64,000 nucleotides of DNA from Combretum micranthum (lineage: Eukaryota > Streptophyta > Magnoliopsida > Myrtales > Combretaceae): contig JAMXBD010002768.1 in the NCBI GenBank assembly GCA_024138025.1, positions 100,833 to 164,832 on the forward strand, in the 5' to 3' direction. Made by a program: the position numbers and the translations under genes. Shown one piece after another: positions 22,954-35,142 of this stretch. The notes under the pieces were generated by a model, which was not told where the DNA came from, made no database searches, and saw nothing but the letters and a program-made list of their open reading frames with translations. Each line of letters begins with the position of its first letter. Within the stretch, counting starts at the first letter, position 1.

Positions 22954-23365
22954 AATATTTTCATAGCAAATTTATGAAAATATTTCGATGAAAACTTTAA
23001 TTATTATTTTCATAGTAAATTTATGAAAATAATTTGATGAAAACTTTATGATTATTTTCATAGCAAATTTATGAAAATAATTTGAACTTAATCATTATCT
23101 TCATAGCAAATTTATGAAGATAATTTGAACAACTTAATGATTATCTTCATAGCAAATTTATGAAGATAATTTGATGAAAATTTGAATCATTTTCATAGAC
23201 AATTTATGAAAATAATTTTGATTAAGCTTTAATAATTATCTTCATAGCAAGTTTATGAAGATAATTTGGTGAAAGACTTGATTAATTATCTTCATAGCAA
23301 ATTTATGAAGATAATTTGATGAAAAAAATTGATTAATATCTTCATAGTAAATTTATGAAGATAAT
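22954..23365. repeat. Array of nine hairpins in the Ogre LTR (3' copy)
   Basis: Nine copies of an inverted repeat lie about 48 bp apart. The typical stem is ATTATCTTCATA / TATGAAGATAAT around a 7-base loop GCAAATT. Three stem versions occur: AATATTTTCATA/TATGAAAATATT, ATTATTTTCATA/TATGAAAATAAT and ATTATCTTCATA/TATGAAGATAAT. In most copies both arms change together. The spacers (TTGATGAAAACTT-like) are also repeated. One copy (near 23185-23215) and the last carry one outer mismatch. Confidence 0.9.
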
Positions 23366-23899
23366 TTGGTGAAAAACTTTATTATTTTCATGATTCTCAA
23401 AACAATAATTCATTCATTTTCATTCATCTCATTCATCATTCATTAAAGTATTATTAAAAAAAAATTCATTTTTTTTATTCAAAAAAATCCAATCATTTTT
23501 TATTTAAAAACAATTTTGGTTTTGGAAAACCCATTTTTGTCATTTTTATTTATTCTTATTTATTTTTTTTTATTTTTTTCAAAATTCAATAATCATCACA
23601 TACACCAAAAATATATTCAAAATATATCATATCAAAATTATATTACAAATATTATACATTAAAATTATTTTTCATGCATCATCTACACATTTCAAAATCA
23701 ATCCATGTACATAAAATATTCAAAAATGTCAAAAATTACTAAAATGAGAAAATTTATATGAAAAATAATTATTTTGATTTTTCTGGATTTTTTTGAATTT
23801 TTTCTGAATTTTTTATGAATTTTTCTGAATTTTTTACTATTTTTCGAAATTAATTATATAATAAAAATATAATAATATAATGCGGACTGACCTGGGCCG

Positions 23900-24486
23900 T
23901 TAGATCTCTCGGATCAGATCTGGAGCGTTGATCGCGTTTGCTTGATCTGAATCGTCTGATCTCTTGACTTTTAATCTGGAGCGTTGATCTGCTTGATCAA
24001 ATCTGGGCCACTTGATTTGGATGATTGAATCTGGAGCGTTGATCTGGTTGATTGAATATGGGCCGTTGATCTGCTTGATTGAATCTGGAGCATTGCTCTG
24101 TTTGATTGAATCTGGGCCGTTGATCTGCTTGATCAAATCTAGACCGTTAGATCTGGGCTGACCGTTGACCGATGACCGACGACCGTTGACCGACGACCGG
24201 CTGGGTTGGGATTCGGATTTCGGGTCGGACTTCGGATATCCGTCGGGTGAGGAAGACGATGATGCAACCTTTCGAGCGCTCGTCGGCCGTCCCTGGTGGT
24301 TGTTGTCCTCCACAAGCTTGTCGGCCCGACTTCTATGGTGGTGGCGCGTCTGTTGGTGGTGGTGGTTCGCGCCCAGAACCACCGTGGACGGCGGTTCGCG
24401 GTGGTGGCTAACGGCGGCTTCAATCGGAAATTTTCAAAAAAATTTGCAGAATTCAATTCGAACCAATTGATCAAATCTAAGCACAC
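23900..24486 (-). other. Repeat-bearing open frame in the Ogre LTR leader (3' copy)
   Basis: In element sense, downstream of the TATA box, an open frame of 160 codons (24382-23900) contains imperfect 9-residue repeats such as NGPDSIKQI, from 27-bp DNA repeats (about 23960-24160). In the other LTR the same repeats join a different upstream frame, because single-base indels occur near 24170/37130. I doubt it is a gene: frame is not conserved and the N-terminal part is low-complexity. A multiple-of-three repeat unit is enough to keep a frame open. Confidence 0.5.
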
Positions 24487-24666
24487 TTGATCACTAGAAA
24501 CTAGTTCCTAAAGCTCCTCAAACACTCAAATTGGATCGAAATTGATCCAAGATCTTTGAATTTCAAATTTTCTCTCTTAAGAACCCTAGATTCAAAAATT
24601 TTCGAATTCTATCTTTTTGTTGTGTTTTCTTGAAATTGATCTGTGCCTTTTGCTCATGGATCACCC

Positions 24667-24676
24667 CTATTTATAG
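24667..24676 (-). promoter_or_regulatory. TATA box of the Ogre LTR (3' copy)
   Basis: The minus strand reads CTATAAATAGGGG, a canonical plant TATA box in element sense. Transcripts starting about 30 bp downstream would carry roughly 2.4 kb of LTR-derived R/U5 sequence. Confidence 0.6.
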
Positions 24677-25126
24677 ATCCATGGTTTGATTTCAGTTACA
24701 ACTTTCATTTAATGAGATCCCGATTTTTCGCAAAAAATTGAAACTGAAAATTGGAAATCGATTCATTGTAACCGACGAAATTGATGAGTAAATACTCGAA
24801 TAGTCAATCCTATCTCTGTATAGGATCAAATTAATTGCCCAAATTCATCGAATTTGGTCGGCCACCATTGATGATCCTTTAAGCTTCCATAAATTTCGCA
24901 ATTTTTTCCCAAATTTCAACCGACAAATTGAGACTCTTCGAGACTTGATTTTATCCAACATTCAATGCAATTACAATCTATTGCATGCCGACTATCAATC
25001 CACATAATCAATTTTGAAAAAAAAACAACAATTACACACTCAAATCGTGATCCAAAGTGAGTGGTTTGGGTTGATTTTGAGCAAAAAACAAAGAGGAAGA
25101 AAGTCCAAAAATTTTGCATCCAAGCT

Positions 25127-25200
25127 GGTTCGAACCCATGACCTATGGCTTGGGCTAGGGTCTGGGTCAGTGGTCTTAACCATTAGGCCATTGGCCTGTG
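25127..25200 (-). promoter_or_regulatory. tRNA-like pol III A and B boxes in the Ogre LTR (3' copy)
   Basis: On the minus strand TGGCCTAATGG (25190-25180) fits the pol III A box and GGTTCGAACC (25136-25127) fits the B box. About 43 bases lie between them, as in tRNA genes with a long variable arm. No complete acceptor stem is seen. The same pair is in the other LTR. It could be a captured tRNA or SINE head. Confidence 0.6.
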
Positions 25201-25499
25201 CCTGTTTGGGTTTGACAAATTTTAATTTTAAGGCTCATTCAAAATTCACAAAATAATTTTTGAAAATTTGTTTAATATATTATATCAAGCTCAAATAATT
25301 AATTTTTTTTCTATTTATTTCTATTTATTATTATTATTATTATTTTTATTTTTATTCAAAAATTCTTATTTTCTTCCTATTTACCTATATTTTCTTCTTT
25401 TTAATTACTTTTCCTTTTTTTTTTTTTATGAGCTTGATGTAATACTAATTTTTATTATAAATTAGAGCCCTAAACTTGAGCAAAAATTGGGTGTCTACA

Positions 25500-25515
25500 G
25501 CTGCCCCTCTTTGTG
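25500..25515 (-). other. Polypurine tract of the Ogre-like element
   Basis: The minus strand reads CACAAAGAGGGGCAGC directly against the 3' LTR start TGTAGACACCC. It primes plus-strand DNA synthesis. Confidence 0.85.
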
Positions 25516-25624
25516 GCTAAGTTTGAATAAAACTTGGCTACAAAGACAAAAGATAGCCAATTTTTTGCTCACTTGACAGAACCTAGGTCATCATTTTTGG
25601 ACTTCTAGACAAATGGTATCAACT

Positions 25625-26060
25625 TGACAGGATGGATTGGGTCATTTGGTCTTGGTCACCATCTTGAATGGATGGATTTCTAAATTTGGTCTTGATCACC
25701 ATCTTGAATGGATGGACTTCTGAATTTTGTCTTGATCATCATCTTGAATGGATGGACTTCTTGAATTTTGTCTTGATTACCATCTTGAATGGATGGACTT
25801 CTTGAATTTTGTCTTGATCACCATCTTGAATGGATGGATTTTTTGAATTTTGGTCACCATTTTGAAAGGATGGATTTGGGAATTTTGGTCACCATCTTGA
25901 AAGGATGGATTTGGGAATTTTAGTCACCATCTTGAAAGGTGGATTTTGGATTTGGTCACCATCTTGAAAGGATGGATTTTAGATTTTGATCACCATCTTG
26001 AAAGGATGGATTTGAATTTGGTCACCATCTTGAAAGGATGGATTTGGAATTTTGATCAGT
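25625..26060. repeat. Minisatellite in the Ogre 3' untranslated region
   Basis: Eleven copies of a unit centred on TCACCATCTTGAA occur between the integrase and the polypurine tract. Copies 1-5 (from the left) read TTGAATGGATGGA with a period of roughly 43 bp. Copies 6-11 read TTGAAAGGATGGA with a period of roughly 36-38 bp. The two sublineages are physically separate, which indicates two rounds of local amplification. Confidence 0.9.
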
Positions 26061-26459
26061 ACTAGACTATCTGTCGAGTCTAGACTGAGGGTACACAATT
26101 TTTCAATCCACTGGGTTTTTTGTTTGAGGACATGACAATTTTGGTTCCATATCCAACATTTGATCAAAAAGCATGCTTCAATTTTCTTTTTCTATCAAAA
26201 TTAGTTATCCTTGCAGTAATATTTTCTTCTAAAATAAGAACAGTCAACAGACCAAACTGTATAAATGCATTCATTCAGCATTATAAGATGCTCAAATTTC
26301 TTTCTCTGATGATTCAAATGGTGTTTGGTTGGAAATTTATTGGAAGAATTTTGTGGGTCAGGCTTTGATCCGACTTCAGAGAATTTCAGGGATATCAACT
26401 TTGCTTATAATTAATCAAAATAAAATCAATTGATCACTTGAAATGACAAATTTTATTGA

Positions 26460-27660
26460 TCAAGGATAATACAACTTTACAGCATCTGAGTTCACAGGAT
26501 CCTTTAAATCGGGTCCATCCATTTGGGAAAGGATTAATGCTCCTCCCGACAAGACCTTCTTCACTATGTATGGTCCTTCATAATTTGGTGTGAACTTTCC
26601 CCTGGAATCTTGCACATTTGGCAGTACTTTTCTCAGAACCAAATCACCTTCTTGGAAATTTCTTGGCTTGACTTTCTTATTAAATGCTCTAGCCATTCTT
26701 TTTGATACAATTGCCCATGACACATGGCAGTCAACCTTTTTTCATCTAAAAGATTTAACTGTTCAACCCTTTGTCTAACCCATTCAGCTTCTTCGAGCTC
26801 TGTTTCAGCCAATACTCGGAGTGAAGGAATCTCAACTTCTACTGGTAAAACGGCTTCAGTCCCATATACCAGGGAATAGGGCGTTGCCCCAGTTGACACT
26901 CTTACAGAAGTTCGATACGCCATCAATGCTAATGGGAGCATTTCATGCCAATCTTTGTATGCAATTGTCATCTTTCAATGATTCTCTTGATGTTTTTGTT
27001 GGCGGCTTCTACTGCTCCATTCATCTGTGGGCGATATGGAGTGGAATTCCGGTGTTTAATTTGAATTGCTGACATAAATCAGTCATTGCATTGTTGTTCA
27101 GATTTGTACCATTATCGGTAACGATACTTTCTGGAGTTCCATATCGAGCAATAATCTCTTTTGATGAATCGCACCACAACGGCTTTTGTCACACTGGCGT
27201 ATGAAGCGGCTTCAACCCACTTGGTAAAGTAATCGATTGCAACTAGTATGAATCGATGACCATTTGAAGCTTTTGGCGAAATTGGCCCAATTACATCTAT
27301 TCCCACATTGAGAAAGGCCATGGTGTCGACATTGACTGTAATTCCTTTGGAGGAGCATTTATCTTGTTTGCGTAAATTTGACATAAATGACAAGATCTCA
27401 CATGTTTGATACAGTCCGATTCCATGGTTAACCAGAAATATCCTAGCCTCATAATCTTTTTAGCTAGCATATATCCGTTCATATGAGGTCCACATACTCC
27501 CTCATGAACTTCTTCCATTAGTTTTTGAGCTTCTTTTTCATCTACACATCTCAACAGGGTTGTGTCGAACGACCTTCTGTATAGGGTATCCCACTTAACA
27601 AGAAATGACTTGCCAGACGCCTCAATGATTTCTGATCCTTTTTTGTAGCACACTCAGGAT
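26460..27660 (-). pseudogene. Ogre integrase
   Basis: The integrase is spread over several minus-strand frames. The zinc region is at 27653-27350 (GPHMNGYMLAKKIMRLG, then CHLCQIY). The core has GIDVIGPISPKASNGHRF, IVTDNGTNLNNNAMTD (about 27130-27075) and PYRPQMNGAVEAANKN (about 27045-26995), so D, D and E are recognisable. Then come LMAYRTSVRVSTGATPYSLV and a C-terminal GPYIVKKVLSGGALIL segment ending KLYYP at 26460. Frameshifts near 27110, 26975 and 26650-26720 inactivate it. No chromodomain follows, as usual for the Tat clade. Confidence 0.88.
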
Positions 27661-27791
27661 AGCTACCTGTTTGCAAGAAAATTTTGATATCTTGAAACCA
27701 TGGTTCACTTGACTCAATCACGCACAGAATGCGGGTTCACTTCTTATTCGGACTTGCAAAGGTCGTATTCTTGCTCCTTCAGTGAATTGGA

Positions 27792-28180
27792 TTAAGAGGC
27801 CAGAGTAGCCAATGCATCAGCAAATTGATTCTGAGTTCTCGGCACATAAGTGAAGGAAATTTCTTTGAATCTTCCTGCTAACTCAGCCAAGTGATTATGA
27901 TAAGGAATCAACTTGGGATCCTTAGTTTTAAACTCGCCTCGAGTTTGGAAAATGATAAGTGATGAATCTCCAAACACTTCAAGCTCCTCGATATTCATTT
28001 GAATTGCCATTTCTAATCCCATGATGCATGCCTCGTATTCCGCTACATTATTTGTGTAGGAAACATTAATCTGGCTGATGCCGGGAACTGTTCTTCTTTC
28101 GGCGAATGAGGACTGCCCCTATTCCACACCCGTATACGTTGGCTGCTCCATCGAAATACAACTTCCAACTGTTGCTTTCG
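27792..28180 (-). pseudogene. Second (archaeal-type) RNase H of the Ogre element
   Basis: After the ordinary RNase H, WKLYFDGAANVYGCGIGAVL carries the first acidic residue of an archaeal-type RNase H. It is followed by MGLEMAIQMNIEELEVFGDS and ISFTYVPRTQNQFADALATL in a shifted frame (28022-27792). A dual RNase H is a published hallmark of the Tat clade of Gypsy elements. A frameshift lies near 28030-28070. Confidence 0.85.
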
Positions 28181-28700
28181 GTTTCTGTTTCTGTTTCTGC
28201 TATTCTGATACCTTCATCTGGAAACTGATCTTGTTCCTTCAATTTTTCATCATCAACTGGGCTTTCTGCGAGTTGATCAGCTAAAACTTGTCCTTTGACT
28301 GAACTTTGACTTACATAAGTGATATCAAATTCAGAAAGCAGCATCTGCCATTTCGAGATTCGACCAACCAAAGCCGGTTTGCTTGCCAAGTATCGCAATG
28401 GATCATGCTTCGTAATCAACTCGATCGAGTAGAAGAGTATACTGCCTAAGTCTGTGCATAACCCATACTAATGCACAGCAGGTCTTTTCTATCTCTGAAT
28501 ACTTTTGTTCTCCATTTGAGAATTTCTTGCTTAAGTATATAAACAGCTCTTTCTTTTCCTTTCTCATCTTTTGCCCGAGTACACAACCCATGGATTCAGG
28601 AAGAATCGTCAAATACAAGAACAACGGTTTCCCGGTTTTGGAGTAACCAGTACTGGTGGATTTGTCAGATATTGCTTTATCCGATTAAAGGCTTTTTCAC
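28066..28700 (-). pseudogene. Ogre first RNase H
   Basis: The segment follows the RT connection. It includes KELFIYLSKKFSNGEQKYSE and IEKTCCALVWVMHRLRQY (28624-28403), then YLASKPALVGRISKWQMLLS and GQVLADQLAESP (28419-28066). These are the conserved RNase H blocks of Tat-clade polyproteins. The frame shifts near 28410 and 28610. Confidence 0.82.
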
Positions 28701-29928
28701 ATTCGTCATTCCATTCAATTAGGGCATTCTTCTTCAGCAGTTTAAACAGCGGTTGGCACTTATCAGTCAACTGTGATATGAATCGAGCAATGTAATTCAA
28801 CCTTCCCAAGAGGCCTCTGATTTCTTTTAATGTTTTTGGTGGAGGTAAATCCTGAATTGCCTTGACCTTATCAGGATCGATTTCTATCCCTTTTTGGCTA
28901 ACCATGAATCCTAATAATTTTCCAGATGTCACTCCGAAAGTGCATTTTTCTGGATTCAATTTCAACTGAAACTTCCTTAATCTTTCAAAAAGCTTCCTTA
29001 ATACTACTACATGATCCTCTCCTTCTTTTGTCTTGGCGATCATATCATCTACATATGCTTCCACCTCTTTGTGCATCATATCATGAAGTATAGCAAGCAT
29101 TGCTCGTTGATAAGTTGCCCCGGCATTCTTGAGACCGAAAGGCATGACTTTGTAACAAAAGGTTCCCCAGGCTGTAACGAATGTGGTTTTGACCTTATCC
29201 TCTTCGGCCATTAATATCTGATTATACCCTGAAAATCCATCCATGAATGAAAATAGATGATTTCCAGCGGTATTGTCCACTAAAACATCAATGTGAGGCA
29301 ACGGGAAATTATCTTTCGGGGTTGCTTTGTTTAGATCTCTGAAATCCACACAGATTCTCACTTTCCCGTTTTTCTTAAGTACTGGCACTATGTTTGATAC
29401 CCAATCCGAATAATCAGAAACCTCAATGAATCCTACTTCAAGCAACTTTTTTACTTCATCCTTGATTTGGAGGAGTAAATCTGGCCTAAATCGCCTTAAT
29501 TTTTGCTTTTTAGGTTTAAAATCCTCCTTTGTTGGCAATTTGTGAACCACAATGGATGGGTCTAAACCGGGCATATCGCTATACGACCATGCAAAAACAT
29601 CCAAGTATTCGGCTAGTAACTTGGTTAAATCTTGTGCCGTGCTCTCAGGCAATTTTCCCCCTATCCTCAGATTCCTAGGGTTTTCGCTTGTTCCCAAATT
29701 AATCACTTCAATGGTTTCGGGAATTTCAATCCTTCCTTGTTCAAAATTTTGCCAAATTTCTTGTGTTCTAAATTGATAATCAATATCATCTTCAACGTCT
29801 AACCCAGTAGAGTTGGAGGTGATATTGATATTTTCATTAATTATACGCGCGAGATATCCCTGAACTTCATCACAATTGTCGGATCTGGTTGAATATGAAT
29901 GAGGAATGTATGAGAATATGTGAAACAC
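28609..29928 (-). pseudogene. Ogre reverse transcriptase
   Basis: A 439-codon open frame covers the whole RT. It shows SNIVPVLKKNGKVRICVDFR, DLNKATPKDNFPLPHIDVLV, KTTFVTAWGTFCYKVMPFGL, the catalytic AYVDDMIAKT, KCTFGVTSGKLLGFMVSQKG and IRGLLGRLNYIARFISQL. The N-terminal 90 residues are a linker from the protease. Both catalytic aspartates of YVDD are present. This is the best-preserved coding part of the element. Confidence 0.92.
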
Positions 29929-30432
29929 AAACAGAAATAAATTTCATTAAACTGGGACGGTGTTTAAGTACACTTATTTGAGCATCACATAACACTGAAA
30001 AACACAAAACACAAGTCTAGTCTTAGATAAGTTCTTACTTAAAAGACTTAATACTAGCGCAAGGCACAGAGAACCAATTTCTCAAGACATTTCTTTGGAT
30101 GAAGCATCTTCTTGATATCATCTGGCTGCTGGATATGATGTGGCTTTGGAAAGGAATGGCTGATGTGAGGGATTTTGATAATTGGATCATACTCCTTGTC
30201 GAGCTTCCTCCTTCTCATTTGGTTTTTCATTTCCGCCACTTCAGCACGAGTGGGGGAATAACCCAGTCCAAAGGTTCCCACCTGAGCTTCTTTTTCATCA
30301 TTCATCATACAGACTTCGTCAAACATTTGGAGCCCGAAGTCTTCTTCTCCTTCTTTTCCAATGTAAGGGACAGCCGTTCTTTGTAAATGGCATAATCCTG
30401 TTCTCCCATAACAGTGATGAGTTGACCATTGG

Positions 30433-30900
30433 CTATGAACTTAACCTTCTGGTGCAGGCTTGATGGTATTGCCCTGGCAGCATGGATCCATGGTCTCCCA
30501 ACAGCAGATTGAATGTTCTGGGGATATCAATTACTTGGAAAGGAATAATGAAAGTTTGAGGCCCGATGGTGACTTCTAACTCCACTTCACCTACTATATC
30601 CCTTTTTGACCCATCAAAAGCACGAACCACAGTAGAGCTTGGTTTGATGCTGACGGTTCAATCCCCAATAGGCTCAAAGTGGCTAAGGGGCATACATTCA
30701 AAGAGGATCCGTTGTCAACTAATACTCGAGAGATGATCTTTCCACAGCTTTTGACTACAATGAAGAGGGCTTTGTTATGTTGACCCCCTTCCTCTCCCAG
30801 TTCTTCAGATGAGAAACTGATTTGCTCATTTGCAAAGATTGAGTTGATTATATGCCCCAAGGCTTCCTGATACACCTTCTGGAACTTTCACTTCTTCTAG
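30433..30900 (-). pseudogene. Ogre protease
   Basis: The minus strand encodes KALFIVVKSCGKIISRVLVD followed by NGSSLNV. The motif VDNGSS replaces the usual DSG/DTG, which is common in this clade. After a frame change at about 30620, PQTFIIPFQVIDIPRTFNLL and LLGDHG form the C-terminal block, and another shift follows just after LLG. The protease would process gag and pol. Confidence 0.82.
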
Positions 30901-31285
30901 GGCTTTGAAAAGAGCCTCACGGTGTACATCAGAGCTAATCAGCAGACTCATGAGCGATATTTGGGCAGGTGTTTTAACCAACTGCTCACAACTTTGTATT
31001 CACTTGCTTTCATCAGTTTTGCCAATGCTGACTTCTCATCTTTCTTCCCTTCTTCATTTTGCTGCTGTGGCATATTCACAGTTGCATTCTCTCGGTCGAC
31101 TCATAAACTCTTCCTGAGCGAGTAGGCCACCAACCATGGCCATTGAAGCATGATTAACCGCTTTATAATCAAATGGAGCGGCTTTATAATCACTCACAGC
31201 AAGGGGTATCTGAAAGGTATAGCTCTTGGGCTTTGATGAAGTTGATCCATCTTCACTGCCTTTACCTATCTCGATTTTGATGGAT

Positions 31286-32681
31286 CTAGGTCCACCTCCG
31301 ATCATGCACACAACTTTCTGGATCCGGAATTTCAGCGGTAATCATATTGATAACCGGTCCATGGTTTGGCAATGGGTTAGTAGAGACATTTGGAGCTTCA
31401 ATGAAATCCAACTGGATGACTTTTGCATCAATGAGATCTTGGATTTTATGCCTAAGCCTCCAGCAATTGTCTGTTGAGTGCCCGATTTGCCCCATGTGAT
31501 ATTCACACTTCAGCTCAGGATTGTAATTTTTAGGCCTGTAGTCTTCTTTAGGCACTTCGAGGTTGATCAGATTATCGGCCCTTAGTTTAGCTAATACTTG
31601 GCTAAGGGGAACCGGAATTCGAGTGAAGTTCCGCCTGTTGAACCTTGATTGTTGATTTGGGACTGCACTTTGTTGAGTCTGATCCTTATTCTGATTTTGA
31701 TTTGATTTGTTGACAACACAAATGACTTAGTGGGGCCAGTTGCACCCGAAGTGTTGACCATGCTGACGGTTGAATCTTTTCCTTTGTATGGGACATTTCT
31801 TGGTGCAGTATATTTCTTTTCTTGTTGCAATTTTCCTGCTGAAATTGCATTCTCAATCCTGCATCCAGCTACACCACTTCTGAGAAGCTTGCTGATGCAT
31901 GCCCAACCAGATGGGAAAAGAAAGGTTCCTCTAATGTGTTGATAAAAGTGAAAGTGAGGTCCTTTTCAGGCATCGGGGTGGTGATCCTTGCAGCCAATGC
32001 TCTCCAGCGCTGAGCATACTCCTTGAAAGTCTCTTCTTTCTTCTTCTTCAGATTGCTTAAATCCACACCGAGGGCGCCATCTCAATGTTAAACTTATACT
32101 GATTAAAAAAGCCCTAGCCAACTTGTCCCAAGTATCAATTTCCTGATGGTCTAATTGGGCGTACCAGGCCAAAGCAGGACCAGTAAGACTGTCCTGGAAG
32201 GTTTGCACCATCAGCTTGTCAAATTTGCATATTGCCCCATTCGTCGCACATACAATCTGGTATGCATATTAGGACAACCTGTCCCGTCATATTTTTCAAA
32301 TTCGGGTGCCTTAAATTTCTCAGGGAAGGCACCTTCCTCATATTGAGGCAAATTCAGGATCGCGGTTTGATCAAAACCATCGAACGTCTTCATTTTCTCA
32401 AGCAGTTTTCTCTCCATCTCTTTAGCCTGAGCTTCCAGTTCCTTCTTCAACTCAACCGCATTAAACTCATTTGGTGGCTCCTCTTGCTGAATAAGCTGTC
32501 CCTCAATTTCTTTTCCTTTCCGTGCCCCTGAGGAATCTTCAGAAGTTGTGGGGGTCTTAAGTTGTGCAAGACTTTGTGTTAAAGCCTGCATCTGTCCAGC
32601 AATTCCAAGGAGGGTTTGTTCCATGGTGTTGAGTCTTTGCTCAGTGGTCTGGTCTGTGGGGTTGTTCCCGGTGTTAGACAT
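31286..32681 (-). pseudogene. Ogre gag
   Basis: Gag starts at 32681 with MSNTGNNPTDQTTEQRLNTM, followed by a glutamine-rich segment and KFKAPEFEKYDGTGCPNMHT. It continues through frame changes with SLTGPALAWYAQLDH (32211-31966) and EETFKEYAQRWRALAARI (32066-31869). It ends with a zinc-knuckle-like CEYHMGQIGHSTDNC at about 31507-31460. That motif reads C-x2-H-x5-H-x4-C, the variant usual for Tat/Ogre gags. At least three frameshifts are present. Confidence 0.85.
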
Positions 32682-33036
32682 CTTAGCTCGGGATCTGGTA
32701 ACAACAGGGCTCCTAACCGGCTTGGGCGCTATCTTTCAAGTTTTTGACTTAAACTCGAATTTGCTAGACCTGGACATTTATTTTTTATTAATATCTTTAA
32801 AGAATAAATGAATGAATTAATATACATATGCAAGAATGTAGATATGCTATCACACAGATGCAAATGGGGATATTGACCAATGATTTAAAAAAAAAACATC
32901 CAATGGAGTTGTATTAAAAGATCTTTAAAATTTGACATAACAGAAACTTCTAATGGTTTAGAAACCTTGATTCCTAGTGACTGAATCTAAACTACTTTCT
33001 AATGGTTTCAGAAAACATTGATTCCTAGGACTGATC

Positions 33037-34568
33037 CTAAACCAGTCTTCTTGTCTTAGTGGGGCAGACGATCTTGTCTTCCAGGGCTAGAATTTTCTTT
33101 CGAGCTGCCTTCAACTCGGCCTCTAAGAATGCAATTCTGCTTCCAGCACTTTGCAGGCGATCCACCATTTCCCTCTCTCTTTCTTGGAAATCTCGGTGAC
33201 ATACTTCCAGGCGAGCCGAAACAGCTTCCATGTAAGCAGTTGTTTCAGGGTCAGGTTCCGATGGTGCTGGTTGAAGGACATCGGGAGCTTCATATTGGAT
33301 ATCCTTATTTTTCTTCATTTGGCTAGCCACATACCACCTGGTTGCTCTATACTTCTTGGTTTCCTTACTTTCTGGCTCGATTTCGAAAACTGGCTTCACC
33401 TCTCTATTTTCCCATATGGCTCGGATTTGATTCAGCTTGAATTCTTTTGCTGCTAGGATTTTGGTTGGATCCAGATAATCAAGAGTGACTCGCTCCAAAT
33501 TAGGCTTGACAGTAATATCTTGCAGCATACCATACTGTCTGATAACACTTGAGGGGTAATAACCAGTACAGCCGGTGAGTCCAATTAGGGGCACCGCCAT
33601 GTATTCCTTGCAACTTAGGATGGCAACAGGGCTCTTGAACCAGCGAGCTTGCCACATCATGTCTTCAGGTGGCATGTCTTCAAGAATGGCAATTATATCC
33701 CATAGAGGATGATCATTTTCCATGTGGACCCTTTCAGCAAAAGATTGGATGAGATCATATTTCAGACTGATGAGGGATCCATTAGCCAATTCTTTTCCAT
33801 AGTGCTTAATGTGGCTAGCAAACCAAACCATCAGTAAGTGCATGCTTGCTTTGAATTTGCCCCGTCCTTTAGTCTTGATGTGGTTCAGACTACGGACTTG
33901 TTCGGCTAGAAGAGCGGGAACATAGGATTTGCCAGCTAAATATTGAGAAACCAGCTCTATGACCCGGAAGTGGATGAACAAGTTGCCATTAGGGAAGAGG
34001 ATGGTTGCAAAAGCAGCTACTATGAAGGCATTAACCCGGTTTTCTTCCCAAACTTCAAGTGGTACACTGAAAATGGCTCGGTTGCTTTTAAAGTATTCAG
34101 GGGTTCCAAACCAGTCCATCAGTGTGGTTAGCCGGATGCAATATTCATTGCAATCATTGATGGCTTCAATTATTGGCCCCTCTTGATCCCAAAAATTCTG
34201 AGATAATACGGACCGGGCTATGGTTGAAGTTCGGAACATAGATACCTTCAGAGGTAGGAGGTGCTTGGAGTAGTCTAGTGTACTCCTCAATGGTCGGGCT
34301 AAGTACATGCTGACCCAAACGGAAGACAACTTCTTCAGGTTCCCATAGATGAGTGAGGGCTCGGAACATGGTGAATGGAACATGGATTTTGGTAGGCTGA
34401 GGATTGGGCCTAACCTATCCTCAATGAATGATTTTGGACCGGACTAAAACTGACAAACCATCGGTCCAGTAGGAGCATTGGATCTTTGAAAGGTTCCACT
34501 CGATTTTCTCTAATAAGGCGAGCCCATAAGCTACCGCTACTGTCGGTTTCAGTACTTGAAGACATCAT
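33037..34568 (-). pseudogene. Ogre ORF1, extra protein upstream of gag
   Basis: A protein-coding region upstream of gag is a known hallmark of Ogre elements; its function is not established. It probably starts at the minus-strand ATG at 34568 (MMSSSTETDSSGSLWARLIR), with a stop near 34410. It resumes in another frame with LWEPEEVVFRLGQHVLSPTI at about 34340, and shifts again near 34200 into a 390-residue stretch to 33037. Conserved-looking blocks include MLLMVWFASHIKHYG-like sequence and GLTGCTGYYPSSVIRQYG, and the last 80 residues form a charged probable coiled coil (MVDRLQSAGSRIAFLEAEL). The family resembles plant DUF-type proteins that occur with Tat elements. Confidence 0.78.
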
Positions 34569-35142
34569 TTTCTGGAAATTTTATAAAGTATAAGCTAATA
34601 TTTACAAAATTTTTGAATTTTTTGATAGCTTTTATATTTTTTTAGAATTTTCTTTTTTTTTTTAAGTATTTACATATGTACATTTATATTTCAACTCCAT
34701 TTTTTAGAAAAAGTTGGTCATATCCCATGCTAATGAATGCATGATTTGGTAAGGTTCTATAGGTCCCCGATTTAGTGGTACTAAACCGGAGTGGGAGGAC
34801 ATTTCTTGATCTAGAGGGTGGAAAGCCACAGCCCCCGGACCTTACTTCGTCCTCCTCGCTTAGGCTCTTAAGACGGCCCTGGTACGACCGTATCTAGCAC
34901 ACAATCATGCTAATGCAAATGCGAATGCAAATACTTAAATAAATAAATAAACAAACAATCAAGCTTTTGCCTTCTATTTTACATACCTGCAAGGTTAGTA
35001 TATATTTACAAAACAAATTCAAAATAATATACAAATAATCATATATTCACATGGTAATTTACAAAAAATGAGCAAGGATAAATTTAAAATTTAAAATTCC
35101 TAAGTGGCTAGCCCTCTTTTTTTTTAAAAAAAATTTAAATAA

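Larger units (their letters stand above)
22179..25499 (-). repeat. 3' LTR of the Ogre-like element
   Basis: The 3321-bp LTR closely matches 35164-38465, with scattered small changes. In element sense it contains, in order: pol III-like A and B boxes (25190-25127), a TATA box (24676-24667), a G/C-rich transcribed region with 27-bp repeats (24160-23960), and a very AT-rich half with nine hairpins (23365-22954). Confidence 0.93.

Noticed and set aside
22954..23365. Regularly spaced repeats that resemble a CRISPR array
   Set aside because: The units are imperfect palindromes with repeated, not unique, spacers, and lie in a plant LTR with an identical twin array. No cas gene is present.
25113..25200. 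A genuine tRNA gene
   Set aside because: A- and B-box-like words are present, but I could not pair an acceptor stem or define an anticodon arm. It is listed only as tRNA-like.
13885..34568. Endogenous pararetrovirus (caulimovirus-type) insertion
   Set aside because: The RT regions belong to elements with LTRs, primer sites, polypurine tracts and integrase, which fits LTR retrotransposons.
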